Origin: an uncultured Eubacterium sp.
GTDB taxonomy: Bacteria; Bacillota; Clostridia; Lachnospirales; Lachnospiraceae
Reading direction: 5' to 3'
DNA length: 34,253 nucleotides
Assembly: GCA_910577225.1 (NCBI GenBank)
Contig: CAJTMV010000043.1
Location: forward strand, 1 to 34,253
Below are positions 17,559 to 26,559 of the stretch, piece by piece. Numbering within the stretch: position 1 is the first letter of the stretch; the number at the start of each line of letters is the position of its first letter. The notes below the pieces were generated by a model, which was not told where the DNA came from, ran no database searches, and saw only the letters and a list, made by a program, of their open reading frames with translations. The position numbers were made by a program, and so were the translations under genes.

Positions 17559-17669
17559 CAGCAGCAGAATGAGCATAGTTGCAAACTGTAAAGCAGAATT
17601 ATAACGGGAAAAGATAGTAGTTTAAAAACTGCTGTATAGAAGATGAAGATACAGGATAAGTTATCTTGT

Positions 17670-17805
17670 GTAACAGTTCAGTCAGGTCTGCGCATTTACT
17701 GCGCTGACCGTATGAAAGAGTAGTGGCTGCAGGTATTCAGCCCATCGCGAAGCGATTTCAAATGGCTGAATACGTAACAGTTCCATGGGTTATCTGAACT
17801 GTTAC
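17670..17805. repeat. Nested palindromic element, MITE- or structured-RNA-like
   Basis: Outer arms GTAACAGTTCAG (17670-17681) and CTGAACTGTTAC (17794-17805) are perfect 12-bp complements. Inside, GTATTCAGCC (17733-17742) pairs perfectly with GGCTGAATAC (17764-17773), and ATCGC-GAA-GCGAT (17744-17756) forms a third hairpin within that. A second GTAACAGTTC (17774-17783) can pair alternatively with the right outer arm. No open frame or T run explains it. It lies in the 462-base gap between the CAP/InlB gene and nfeD; the rest of the gap holds only the promoter below. Confidence 0.75.
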
Positions 17806-17846
17806 TATCTTGTAAAAGATCTTTTATGCAGCAGTATTTCTTTGCG

Positions 17847-17875
17847 TTGAATTTTCCACACGATACTGTTACAAT
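17847..17875 (+). promoter_or_regulatory. Sigma-A-type promoter upstream of the NfeD gene
   Basis: TTGAAT (17847-17852), 17 bases, TACAAT (17870-17875). A 10-bp inverted repeat TTTTCCACAC (17852-17861) / GTGTGGAAAA (17918-17927) brackets the start site. About 145 bases of leader precede the ATG. Confidence 0.7.
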
Positions 17876-18020
17876 AGAGGTAACATTTGTGGATGACGCA
17901 GTAAATGACAGCATGGAGTGTGGAAAAGTGTTACGGAATAATTCGGACACGGTAAATTGTATCTGGGAGATGTGTTAGAGTGTATCAGAATGTAATACTA
18001 TAGAAGAGGAGGTTAAGAAT

Positions 18021-18470
18021 ATGCGGGATTTTTTCTTATCGCCAGTTTTTGTATGGCTGGCATTGATGATTGTTTTTGTGATAGCTGAGATTATTACAGT
18101 AGGGCTTACGAGTATCTGGTTTGCAGGAGGAGCGCTGGCGGCTCTGCTTTTGGCTCTGGCCGGACTGTCGCCTGTCGTCCAGGTGGTTTTATTTTTTGCC
18201 GTATCTTTTGTATTATTGTTTTTTACGAGGCCGTTTGCTTTAAAATATGTGAAGCCGCATAATGTTAAAACAAACTATGAAGATGTGATCGGCAAGGATG
18301 TACAGGTAAGCGAACGGATTGATAATCGGGCGGGAACCGGAACAGCGATTTTTAACGGCCAGGAATGGACGGCAAGAAGTATGGATGAGCACACGGTGAT
18401 CGAAGCAGGAGCAACGGCACAGGTAGCCGAGATCAGAGGTGTGAAGCTGTATGTAAGACAAAAACTGTAA
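18021..18470 (+). CDS. NfeD-family membrane protein, short form
   Basis: 149 aa with GAGGAGG ribosome site. Three membrane helices (about 8-28, 32-50 and 53-70) precede a cytosolic OB-fold (about 85-149: VIGKDVQVSERIDN, GTAIFNGQEWTARS, VAEIRGVKLYVRQ). This is the NfeD1b type without the ClpP-like protease part. Partners are normally SPFH/flotillin proteins, which organise membrane domains. None is adjacent here: the next gene, 18 bases on, encodes a phospholipase-like protein. Confidence 0.9.
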   Translation: MRDFFLSPVFVWLALMIVFVIAEIITVGLTSIWFAGGALAALLLALAGLSPVVQVVLFFAVSFVLLFFTRPFALKYVKPHNVKTNYEDVIGKDVQVSERIDNRAGTGTAIFNGQEWTARSMDEHTVIEAGATAQVAEIRGVKLYVRQKL

Positions 18471-18488
18471 TTCGGGAGGGAAATGATT

Positions 18489-19466
18489 ATGCCAGGTTTT
18501 ACGACGCATTACTTATTTGGAGTCCAAAACTGCAGACAGTTAGAACATAAGGAAAACTGCGCGCTGCTGCTGGAAAGTATTCGCAGACATAAAACGGTAT
18601 TTCAGCTTGGGCTTCAGGGGCCTGATATTTTTTTCTATCATCTGCCGTCGCAATTAAAAGCGGTCCGGCCAGGTTCTGTTGCGCATACGAGATGGACGGG
18701 CAATTTTTTAAGCTGTCTGATCGAAGCGCCGGTTTTTTTTTATAAAAAAGAAGAAAAGCAGACAGCGCAGGCATATGCCGCAGGGTTTATCGGACATTAC
18801 GTACTGGATACGCAGATGCATCCTTATGTATATGATCGTACGGGAATGGGAGATATTTTAAAGAAAAAAGGTTATGCGGATCATATTGCGCTGGAATCTG
18901 ATATCGATGCCGCTTTGCTGATGCGTTATGCACACTGTCTGCCATCGCAGTTCCCTTATGGAAAGACGATTGCCTTCGATGGGAAGACACGGGCAGTTGT
19001 CGCGGATATTTTATATTATGCGTATGGCTCTGTGTTTGAAGAACTGGCGCTGTCCAAAAAATTTCTCTCCAGCGCAATCCGGTCGATGCAGATTGGAACA
19101 CGGCTGACTTACAATCCGCATAATTATAAAAGAAATTTGTTGGAAAAAGTAGAGAAAATCGTATTTGGACAGCCGCAAATTTCGCCGGTCATACCGACGG
19201 ACCATGCAGAGAGGGCGGAGGATCCGCTGAACTTAAAGCACCGGCAATGGCATAATCCGTGGGACTATCAGCAATGTTTCCACAGCAGCGTACCGGAACT
19301 GTTAAAAAAAGCCTCCGGACGATATCAGAAGGCTTTAAAACAATTAAATGATCTGTATGAGTCAGAATCCGATGAAAAGACAGATCCCATATTATTTGAA
19401 AAACTATGTTCTTTTTTAGGGCATCAGTCTTTTCATAGCGGTCTGGACTGGATTCTGGGTGAATAA
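18489..19466 (+). CDS. Zinc-dependent phospholipase C-like protein
   Basis: 325 aa from ATG 18489, which places GGGAGGG (18474-18480) eight bases upstream; ATG 18483 would be only two bases away. The histidine-rich Zn_dep_PLPC pattern is visible: MPGFTTHYLFG, LGLQGPDIFFYH, HTRWTG, AAGFIGHYVLDTQMHPYVYD and HIALESDIDAALL, with His and Asp at typical trinuclear-zinc positions. No signal peptide is seen, unlike secreted clostridial toxins of this superfamily, so it is probably an intracellular member of unknown substrate. Confidence 0.82.
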   Translation: MPGFTTHYLFGVQNCRQLEHKENCALLLESIRRHKTVFQLGLQGPDIFFYHLPSQLKAVRPGSVAHTRWTGNFLSCLIEAPVFFYKKEEKQTAQAYAAGFIGHYVLDTQMHPYVYDRTGMGDILKKKGYADHIALESDIDAALLMRYAHCLPSQFPYGKTIAFDGKTRAVVADILYYAYGSVFEELALSKKFLSSAIRSMQIGTRLTYNPHNYKRNLLEKVEKIVFGQPQISPVIPTDHAERAEDPLNLKHRQWHNPWDYQQCFHSSVPELLKKASGRYQKALKQLNDLYESESDEKTDPILFEKLCSFLGHQSFHSGLDWILGE

Positions 19467-19488
19467 ATGCTGTGGTATCTGCTGTGGA

Positions 19489-20427
19489 TTAACAGATTTT
19501 AAAAAAAGTCTGAATCTGCTGACAGACTGTTTCCATTAAGCGGCGGCGCGTTTCAACGCCAGCCCATGCAATATGCGGCGTAATTAACAGGCGCCCGCTG
19601 TCTTTGATAGATTTCAGCGGGTTATCCGGATGCATAGGTTCGGCGGATAAAACGTCCAGACCCGCAGCTGCCAGCTCTCCTGCAAGTAATGCATCTGCAA
19701 GATCCTGTTCGACGACGATGGGGCCACGGCCCAGATTTAAAAAGACGGCGCTTTTTTTCATCTTTTGGAATGCGCTCCGGTTCATCAGCCCCTCGGTTTT
19801 TTCTGTCAATGGAGCATGTACAGAAACGATGTCGGAGCGGGAGAGCAGGTCATCGAACGAAACACGGGAATAATCCGGATTGTCGTTTTTACCTGAAGTA
19901 GAAAAATAAATGACGTGACAGCCGAATGCAGCGGCAATCTGTGCAACTCTCCGGCCAATCGCTCCAAGTCCGATAATACCCCAGGTCATTCCGTACAGTT
20001 CATGAAATACGTTGGAAAAATGCGTAAAGGTCGTATTGTTCACATAGGCTTCACTTTTTACATAATTATCGTAGTATGCCAGTTTTTCCAATAAATAAAA
20101 CAGCATGGCGAATGTATGCTGCGTGACGCATTCCGTAGAATAGCCTGCTACGTTACGCCATTCGATGTTGCGCTGTGCCAGATAGTTTTTATCCAGATTG
20201 TTTGTTCCGGTTGCAGTTACGCAGATCAGTTTTAAATGCGAGGCTTTTTCGAGCGTATATGCATCTGCCTGCATTTTATTTAAAATGAGAACATCGGCAT
20301 CTGCAGCGCGCTCACGCATTTCTTCTTTTGAGGAAAATCCGTAAACAGTTACATGACCGGATTTTTCAAACATGGACAGATCGATGTCCCGCCCAATCGT
20401 ATCGGCATCTAAAAATACAATATTCAA
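19489..20427 (-). CDS. D-2-hydroxyacid dehydrogenase, NAD-dependent
   Basis: 312 aa, TTG start at 20427 with AGGAAGGG six bases upstream. The Rossmann motif GLGAIG is at 153-158 (WGIIGLGAIGRRVAQIAAAF). Catalytic residues of the family: R234 (NLGRGPIV), E263 (DVLSAEP) and H285 (TPHIAWAG). Cytosolic enzyme that reduces a 2-keto acid to a D-hydroxy acid or the reverse. It resembles hydroxypyruvate/glycerate dehydrogenases of Clostridia; the substrate is not fixed by the sequence. Convergent with the phospholipase-like gene, divergent from the flippase. Confidence 0.9.
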   Translation of the reverse strand: MNIVFLDADTIGRDIDLSMFEKSGHVTVYGFSSKEEMRERAADADVLILNKMQADAYTLEKASHLKLICVTATGTNNLDKNYLAQRNIEWRNVAGYSTECVTQHTFAMLFYLLEKLAYYDNYVKSEAYVNNTTFTHFSNVFHELYGMTWGIIGLGAIGRRVAQIAAAFGCHVIYFSTSGKNDNPDYSRVSFDDLLSRSDIVSVHAPLTEKTEGLMNRSAFQKMKKSAVFLNLGRGPIVVEQDLADALLAGELAAAGLDVLSAEPMHPDNPLKSIKDSGRLLITPHIAWAGVETRRRLMETVCQQIQTFFKIC

Positions 20428-20644
20428 ATAAATCCCTTCCTTTCGCGTCTTTATGAACGGTGAAACAATGTATGCGTCTTAGATCTGACAATCTGAGCCG
20501 TTTTGTCTATTATACTCTAATAAATTATATAAAAACAGTTAAAATTACGAGTAAGTTATGCTATACTGATTTATTATATCATTAAGTATCCAGCGTTTCT
20601 GGCGAGTCGAAATCCAGGAGCGGTGAATCAGGAGATATGACCAT

Positions 20645-22252
20645 ATGGCTGAAAAAAAGAAAAATGTACTGCTCCAGGGCGGAATACTGGCAGGAGCAGG
20701 TATTATTACGAAGATAATTGGATTCGCGTACCGCATTCCCATGGGGAATATGATGGGGGATGAAGGGAACGGACTATATTCAGTAGCATTTGGAATTTAT
20801 GGTATAGCGCTGACCATATCTTCTTATAGTCTGCCGCTGGCAGTATCCAAAATGGTATCGGCAAGAGTTGCAAAAGCTGAATACCAGAATATGCGAAGGG
20901 TATTGGTAAGTGCGCTTGTGTATGCGCTGATTGCAGGTCTGCTGGCTATGAACGTACTGTATTTCGGTGCAGGAATGCTGGAACAGATGTATCACAGACC
21001 TGGCATTATGCGGCCGCTGCGTGTGCTTGCTCCGACGACATTTATTGTAGCTTTGCTGGGAGTGTTTCGCGGGTATTTTCAGGGACACGGAGACATGGTG
21101 CCGACATCTTTATCGCAAATTCTGGAACAGATTGTAAATGCGGGGATTAGTGTATTTGCAACGTGGCAGTTTATGAGGATGTACGGAACGTCCAAACATG
21201 CGGCCTCTTACAGTGCGGCAGGCGGTACGCTCGGTACGCTGGCAGGTGCGGCAGTCGCTTTGCTGTTTATTATCTATCTGTTTGGGTCAACCCGCGGCCG
21301 GTATATGAACAAGATGAATCCGGCGGAACAGATAGAATCTGGCAGCTCTATTTACAAAGCATTGTTTTTGACGATTATTCCGGTCATTCTGAGTCAGACA
21401 ATATACCAGATCGGTTATACGATCGATGACCTGATGTTTGGAAATCTGATGGCGCTTCATGGCTATAAGGATAAGGTTGTTTCGTCCTTGCAGGGTGTTT
21501 ACAATACGCAGTATAATCAGCTTGTCAATCTGCCGGTAGCCGTTGCCACAGCTATGGCAGCGTCCACACTGCCAAGTATTGTGCTGTCCAGAATGCAGAA
21601 CGATATGAAAGGAGTGAATCAGAAGATTACGCAGGTGATTAAGGTCAATATGGTGATTGCGTTTCCTTCGGCGGTCGGACTTGCGGTATTAGCCGAGCCG
21701 ATTATGAAAATGTTGTTTCCAAGGCTTATTACATATCAGTCGCAGGCGATTATGCTCCTGACGATGGGATCAGGCGCAGTTATCTTTTATGCATTATCCA
21801 CTCTGACGACTTCTATCCTGCAGGGACATAATTACATGAAGCTGCCAGTTATCCATTCGGCGATATCGCTTGTGATTCATGTAGTCCTGCTGGGAATTTT
21901 GCTTGTGCTTACGGATTTGAATGTATATGCGCTGGTAATATGTAATGTGCTCTTCCCGATGATAGTCAGCATGCTGAATTGTCGTGCGATTACAAAATAC
22001 GTGGGGTATCGATGGGAATATCTGAATACTTTTATTAAACCGCTGCTCGCATCTGCGGCTATGGGAATGGTCGCATTTGCTGTATATCATGTGTTTTATG
22101 AAGCGTTTGAAAATGTATATATTGTCTCCGTTATGGCGATAGGAGCGGCAATAATCGTGTACGGAGTCACGATTTTGCAGATACGATGTTTCAGTGAAGA
22201 AGAATTAAGATCGATTCCAGGCGGCAGATTGTTAATTCGGTTGATGCGGTAA
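20645..22252 (+). CDS. MATE/MurJ-type lipid flippase, SpoVB-like
   Basis: 535 aa, ATG behind AGGAGA. Hydrophobic throughout with about 14 predicted helices. The opening GGILAGAGIITKIIGFAYRI and the MGNMMGDEGNGLYSVAFGIY stretch are typical of the polysaccharide-biosynthesis (SpoVB/MurJ/Wzx) family. In Bacillus, SpoVB-like proteins act in spore cortex or cell wall synthesis by moving lipid-linked precursors across the membrane. A candidate -10 TATACT lies near 20561. The DUF58 gene follows after 34 bases. Confidence 0.88.
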   Translation: MAEKKKNVLLQGGILAGAGIITKIIGFAYRIPMGNMMGDEGNGLYSVAFGIYGIALTISSYSLPLAVSKMVSARVAKAEYQNMRRVLVSALVYALIAGLLAMNVLYFGAGMLEQMYHRPGIMRPLRVLAPTTFIVALLGVFRGYFQGHGDMVPTSLSQILEQIVNAGISVFATWQFMRMYGTSKHAASYSAAGGTLGTLAGAAVALLFIIYLFGSTRGRYMNKMNPAEQIESGSSIYKALFLTIIPVILSQTIYQIGYTIDDLMFGNLMALHGYKDKVVSSLQGVYNTQYNQLVNLPVAVATAMAASTLPSIVLSRMQNDMKGVNQKITQVIKVNMVIAFPSAVGLAVLAEPIMKMLFPRLITYQSQAIMLLTMGSGAVIFYALSTLTTSILQGHNYMKLPVIHSAISLVIHVVLLGILLVLTDLNVYALVICNVLFPMIVSMLNCRAITKYVGYRWEYLNTFIKPLLASAAMGMVAFAVYHVFYEAFENVYIVSVMAIGAAIIVYGVTILQIRCFSEEELRSIPGGRLLIRLMR

Positions 22253-22286
22253 GAGCTGAATAATCTAATGCGGAGATTATAATTAT

Positions 22287-23435
22287 ATGAAAATTATACT
22301 TATTATGCTTGGGGCGGTCTGTATTTATCAATTGCAGAGGATATTGTACCGCAAATATTGGAATAAAAATCTGACGGTGGAAATCCGATTTACACAGCAT
22401 GCAATCTGGGAACGGGAAGAAGGGGAACTGTGCGAGACAATTGTAAATCGAAAATGGCTGCCTCTTCCCATGCTGAGAGTAAAATTTGAAGCGGACAGAC
22501 ATCTGGATTTTATGCAGGAAGGAAATATATCTGTAACAGATCGCTGCTATAAGAACGATATCTTCTCAGTTATGATGTATCAGAAAATCGTAAGAAGATT
22601 AAAGTTCCGGGGCGTTCGGCGCGGGTATTACACAATCAAACAGATTTCTGCGGATTCTTCGGATTTGTTTATGGATCAGCATCTGCGGGAGGAGATTCCA
22701 TCTGATGCATGGCTCTATGTATATCCGGGACAGGCGGATAAGAAGCGGCTGCTGGTTCCGTTTCAGAAAATGATGGGAGATATTGTTACGAAACGCTATA
22801 CGTATGAAGATCCTTTTGAATTTCAGGGAATACGTCCTTATGAACCGTTTGACAGTATGCGTGATGTGAACTGGAAGGCGACGGCACGTACCGGGGAGCT
22901 GCGTACCAATATTCATGGATATACCGTCCGGCAGGAAGTCTGTCTGCTGCTTAATCTTGAATGTGAATCGATGATGGAATACCAGCAGCTGCGGGAAGAA
23001 AGCATTCGGATTGCAAATAGTCTGTCTGAGATGTTTCTGGCGCAGGGGATCCCCGTCGGAATATGCAGCAATGCAAAAGATCTGTTAAGCGGCAAAACAC
23101 TGCACATTAAGCCGGGTGCAGATGGGCATCACCTGATTTGGATTCGGGAAAGTCTTTCAAGGCTGGATTTGTCTCAGGAAATACAGGAATTTGAAGAATA
23201 TACAAAACAGGAAGCGATAGGGCCGGAAGTCTTACGACAGTCTTCAGAAGTGCTTTATGTGCTCATATCAACATCGCAAAGGGCGGAAGTGGTACGGACG
23301 TTTGAGCGATTCGCGTCCAAATGCTGCGGGAGCTGGTGGATATTACCATTGCATCCATGGATGGAGCAAAGAGTACAGAATCGTAAGGGAGGCGCTGTTT
23401 TGCGGTGGGAGGTGGAACAGATTGCGGCAGGATGA
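22287..23435 (+). CDS. DUF58-family protein
   Basis: 382 aa. One N-terminal membrane helix (about 2-20), then a beta-rich region and the DUF58 core with its signature IRPYEPFDSMRDVNWKATAR near 190-210 followed by GELRTN. DUF58 proteins carry a VWA-like fold and are usually encoded with a MoxR AAA ATPase and a transglutaminase/DUF4129 protein. Here only the DUF4129-like partner is present downstream, overlapping by 14 bases. The function is presumably envelope related but unproven. Confidence 0.88.
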   Translation: MKIILIMLGAVCIYQLQRILYRKYWNKNLTVEIRFTQHAIWEREEGELCETIVNRKWLPLPMLRVKFEADRHLDFMQEGNISVTDRCYKNDIFSVMMYQKIVRRLKFRGVRRGYYTIKQISADSSDLFMDQHLREEIPSDAWLYVYPGQADKKRLLVPFQKMMGDIVTKRYTYEDPFEFQGIRPYEPFDSMRDVNWKATARTGELRTNIHGYTVRQEVCLLLNLECESMMEYQQLREESIRIANSLSEMFLAQGIPVGICSNAKDLLSGKTLHIKPGADGHHLIWIRESLSRLDLSQEIQEFEEYTKQEAIGPEVLRQSSEVLYVLISTSQRAEVVRTFERFASKCCGSWWILPLHPWMEQRVQNRKGGAVLRWEVEQIAAG

Positions 23436-24675
23436 AATACGAAACCAGGCGTTAGTATTGCTGATGAAAGGACTGTTGTACCATAACGTGGCGTGTATTC
23501 TGTATCATATTGCTTCTGAAAAAACAATGGAAAATAATTTAATTTTGCTGATCGTATATGTTCCGTTGATTCTGTTTGCTGTCATCCGCAGAAAATGCGG
23601 AAATTTTCTTGTGTTTTTGCTTTTGCATGCAGCAATAAGCGGCGGATTTCTGCTTTTTATGGGGATGGAAGAGAGGGTTGCAGTAGGAGGATGTACGATA
23701 TGGATGGCGGCGTCTTCAGTGTATACGCGAATGCAGGGAAAAGATACGTCAGAGGAACGTCCGTCGATTGTAATGCTGGCAGCGTTTTTGCTGTCGTATC
23801 TGGCGGCACAGTATAATAACTGGGAAAATCTAATGCAGATTTGCTGTTATGATGTTTTTTTATTCCTGATTTTATTTATGATGCATGAAAGTCTTGCAGG
23901 CGCCTCACTTTTTTTAGAGTCAAACGACAATATTGCTCATTTGCCGAAAACGCAGATGCAAAATATCAACCGTGCGATGCTTGGTATCTTTCTGATTGTT
24001 CTGACAGCAGGGATGCTGCTGATGTCCGTTCTGCCAGCCGGTTCTCTGGCAGATGGTGTTCTGCTGTTGCTCCGGCAGCTGCTTTGGGGACTTCTTAAGG
24101 TTATTTTGTGGATTTTTTCCAAAGACGTTCCGCAGAGGGAGGTATCACAGCAAAATACAGAGGCGGCCATGCCTCTTTTGGAGACAGGGAAAACGTCGGC
24201 GCTGGCGCGTTTTATGGAACGATTCCTGATAACGACAGTGATTGCACTGACTGTTGCGGCAGTGCTGTACCTCCTGGTCAGGATCATCTATCAGATGTAT
24301 CAAAAGTTTTATGAAAAAAATAAAGATACATCGGACGAAAGCGAATTTATCTGGAAACACACGATGGTACAAAAGAAGGTCGAAAGAAAGAAAAGACAAA
24401 AAGAACTATTTCAGGGAAGAAATGAGAATCAGAAAATAAGATCTTTATTTAAAAAAAGCATTTACAGACGGTTTCCCGCGAAAACAGGTATTCCGTCTGC
24501 CATGTCGGTTACCGAAATGGAACGGTATCTGGCGAAAAACAGAACGGATCATACAGAGCCGTTTACACAGACGGAACAAAGAATCGCGTTGTATCAAAAG
24601 GCTCGATACAGCCAGCATGTATGCAGTCGGAACGAGCTGGAGGCTATGAAGCAAAATATAAAAAAAATCAGATAA
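23422..24675 (+). CDS. Membrane protein with DUF4129-like C-terminus
   Basis: 417 aa from a TTG at 23422, chosen because GGGAGG (23407-23412) precedes it and the start overlaps the DUF58 stop by 14 bases; no ATG before 23464 has a ribosome site. Five or six helices in the first 220 residues, another near residue 275-295 (TTVIALTVAAVLYLLVRIIY), then a basic cytosolic tail. The tail motif SVTEMERYL followed by LYQKARYS matches the DUF4129 pattern seen at the C-terminus of transglutaminase-like membrane proteins. The transglutaminase domain itself is absent. Confidence 0.75.
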   Translation: MRQDEIRNQALVLLMKGLLYHNVACILYHIASEKTMENNLILLIVYVPLILFAVIRRKCGNFLVFLLLHAAISGGFLLFMGMEERVAVGGCTIWMAASSVYTRMQGKDTSEERPSIVMLAAFLLSYLAAQYNNWENLMQICCYDVFLFLILFMMHESLAGASLFLESNDNIAHLPKTQMQNINRAMLGIFLIVLTAGMLLMSVLPAGSLADGVLLLLRQLLWGLLKVILWIFSKDVPQREVSQQNTEAAMPLLETGKTSALARFMERFLITTVIALTVAAVLYLLVRIIYQMYQKFYEKNKDTSDESEFIWKHTMVQKKVERKKRQKELFQGRNENQKIRSLFKKSIYRRFPAKTGIPSAMSVTEMERYLAKNRTDHTEPFTQTEQRIALYQKARYSQHVCSRNELEAMKQNIKKIR

Positions 24676-24722
24676 GAATACGCATTGCAGCGTTTTCCAC
24701 GATGACGGCAAAGGTTCTTCAT

Positions 24723-24751
24723 GTATAAAAGTTCATATTTTACAGATACTA
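24723..24751 (+). promoter_or_regulatory. Candidate sigma-G promoter of spoVT
   Basis: GTATA (24723-24727) fits the sigma-G -35 pattern GHATR exactly; after 17 bases GATACTA (24745-24751) differs from the -10 CATAMTA only in its first base. It lies 43 bases before the spoVT start. Bacillus spoVT is sigma-G dependent, which supports the assignment. Confidence 0.6.
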
Positions 24752-24793
24752 CAACAGCATCAAGTAAAATCTGTAAATGGAGGAATTTTTCAT

Positions 24794-25342
24794 ATGAAAG
24801 CTACAGGAATAGTCAGACGAATAGATGATTTGGGAAGAGTCGTCATTCCCAAAGAAATCAGAAGAACTTTACGGATTCGGGAAGGAGATCCTTTGGAAAT
24901 TTTTACGGACCGTGAAGGCGAGATTATCCTTAAAAAGTACTCTCCGATCGGCGAGCTCAGTGAATTTGCCGGACAATATGCCGAATCATTGGCGCAGACG
25001 ACAGGTATGCTGGTATGTATTACAGACCGCGACCATGTGATTGCCGCTTCAGGAAATGGCAAGAAGGATTTTGAAGGGAAACCGATCAGCCATCAGCTTG
25101 AATGTGTGATCGAAGATCGCAACAGTATGGTAGCCAGTAAAGAAGAAAGTGAGTTTGTAAAAGTAACCCTGGATGATAATGGTGAATATGCTTCTCAGGC
25201 AATTAGTACCATTATTTGTGAAGGAGATGCAATCGGGTCAGTCATTCTTTACAACAAGGATGAAAAGACGAAAATGGGAGAAACAGAAAGTAAACTGGCA
25301 ATGACAGCTGCGGGATTTCTTGGAAGACAGATGGAACAGTGA
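24794..25342 (+). CDS. spoVT: Stage V sporulation regulator SpoVT
   Basis: 182 aa (178 in B. subtilis). Residues 1-50 form the AbrB swapped-hairpin DNA-binding domain: MKATGIVRRIDDLGRVVIPK, EIRRTLRIREGDPLEIF. Residues about 55-180 form the GAF-like domain diagnostic for SpoVT rather than AbrB. SpoVT tunes sigma-G-dependent genes in the forespore late in sporulation. GGAGG lies nine bases before ATG. Its presence indicates a spore-forming lineage. Confidence 0.93.
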   Translation: MKATGIVRRIDDLGRVVIPKEIRRTLRIREGDPLEIFTDREGEIILKKYSPIGELSEFAGQYAESLAQTTGMLVCITDRDHVIAASGNGKKDFEGKPISHQLECVIEDRNSMVASKEESEFVKVTLDDNGEYASQAISTIICEGDAIGSVILYNKDEKTKMGETESKLAMTAAGFLGRQMEQ

Positions 25343-25385
25343 ACAGGATGGCGCTGACTGCTTCAGTCAAAGGGTAAAAATACAG

Positions 25386-25456
25386 GCAGCCGCACGGATG
25401 ATTACCGACAGCAGTATGGAATATTACTGCCTGGCAAGATCGTGCGGCTGCTTTTT
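25386..25456. terminator. Bidirectional terminator between spoVT and the foldase gene
   Basis: GCAGCCGCACG (25386-25396) pairs perfectly with CGTGCGGCTGC (25441-25451), followed by TTTTT. A nested hairpin GCAGTA/TACTGC lies at 25411-25430. On the minus strand a T run follows too (complement of 25376-25380). It separates two convergent genes. Confidence 0.8.
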
Positions 25457-25494
25457 CGTTGATAAATGCAGATTTAATTTGTTTGCAAAATTAA

Positions 25495-26559
25495 TTATTC
25501 ATCATGTTCGGCATCTGTTTCTGTAATGTCCGCCTGATTGACAAGAAAATTTAACACTTTATCTTCTAATAGCTGTGCGCGGATTTCATCTTCGCCATAT
25601 GTTTTTAAAAATTCTTCCCGACTCTCGGTTTCGGTCTGTTCCATATAATAGCGGATACCTTCTTCGTACTCCTCGTCCGATAAAGAGAACTTCTCGTTTT
25701 CAATAATAGCCTGTATCGTCAGTGTGCGGTATAGATTTTCCTGAATCTCTTCTTCCACATCTTCTTTTGTCACATCCAGAAATTCGTACACATCATCAAG
25801 GTCGTCCATTCCAAAAATGTCAAGATAACTCAGGTAAGCGTTATTGACGGTATCTTTCGCCTGTTCATAATCGTCTTTAGTATACTGCAGCATACTGGAA
25901 TTATCCATAACCTGCTGAATCAGCGTTTCCTGGAGCTCCTGTATGCTTTCTGTCTCAAAACTTTCTTCCAGCAACGTACGAACCGCGGCGATATATTCTT
26001 CATAGGAGCCGTAAGACGTATTGTCGCGTATAAATGCATCCGTTGGTTCCGGAAGCAGTTCTTCCTGAATATCTGTGACGCGTATCTCGAAATCTACGGT
26101 ATTACCTGCCCATTCGACATCTGTAAAATCGTTATCAAAATTCAGCGAAAACGCGAGTTCGTCGCCGACAGAAACATTCGTTAGTTTCTCGTCAAATTCT
26201 TTTCCAAATTCTTCCGCACCTAAGATAATGTCATACTGCGTTTCTTCAACGACTACTTTGCCATCGATGGAAGCCTTGAAATCTGTCTGAACATAATCTT
26301 TGGACTGTGAAGGACGACTGACAGAGTTGTATTCGGCAAATTCCTGAAGATCTTCATGTATCCGGTCTTCTATTGTTTTTTCAGTTATCATATAATTTTT
26401 CTTTTCTGCCTTGAGATTGGTATAATCTGCAAGAGATACATGATCGTTTGTATATACTGCATCTGCAATCGGTTTGTTTCCGGTTGTAATCTGAGAGCTT
26501 CCGCCGCATGCCGTAACCAGACACGCAGTGAGCAATATAACTGCTATTTTTTTCTTCAA
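25495..26559 (-). CDS. Trigger-factor-like extracytoplasmic lipoprotein (FKBP plus chaperone arms)
   Basis: 354 aa, TTG start with AGGAGG upstream. Signal peptide with lipobox LVTAC, lipidated Cys at 18, so it is anchored on the outer face of the membrane. Residues about 85-170 look like a trigger-factor FKBP-type domain (TDFKASIDGKVV, GAEEFGKEFDEKL, VGDELAFSLNF, VDFEIRVTDIQEE); about 175-345 resemble the helical trigger-factor C-terminal domain (the YEQAKDTVNNAYL and FSLSDEEYEEGIRYY regions). The ribosome-binding N-terminal domain of cytosolic trigger factor is missing. Role: folding of exported proteins, possibly the divergently encoded penicillin-binding protein. Confidence 0.85.
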   Translation of the reverse strand: MKKKIAVILLTACLVTACGGSSQITTGNKPIADAVYTNDHVSLADYTNLKAEKKNYMITEKTIEDRIHEDLQEFAEYNSVSRPSQSKDYVQTDFKASIDGKVVVEETQYDIILGAEEFGKEFDEKLTNVSVGDELAFSLNFDNDFTDVEWAGNTVDFEIRVTDIQEELLPEPTDAFIRDNTSYGSYEEYIAAVRTLLEESFETESIQELQETLIQQVMDNSSMLQYTKDDYEQAKDTVNNAYLSYLDIFGMDDLDDVYEFLDVTKEDVEEEIQENLYRTLTIQAIIENEKFSLSDEEYEEGIRYYMEQTETESREEFLKTYGEDEIRAQLLEDKVLNFLVNQADITETDAEHDE

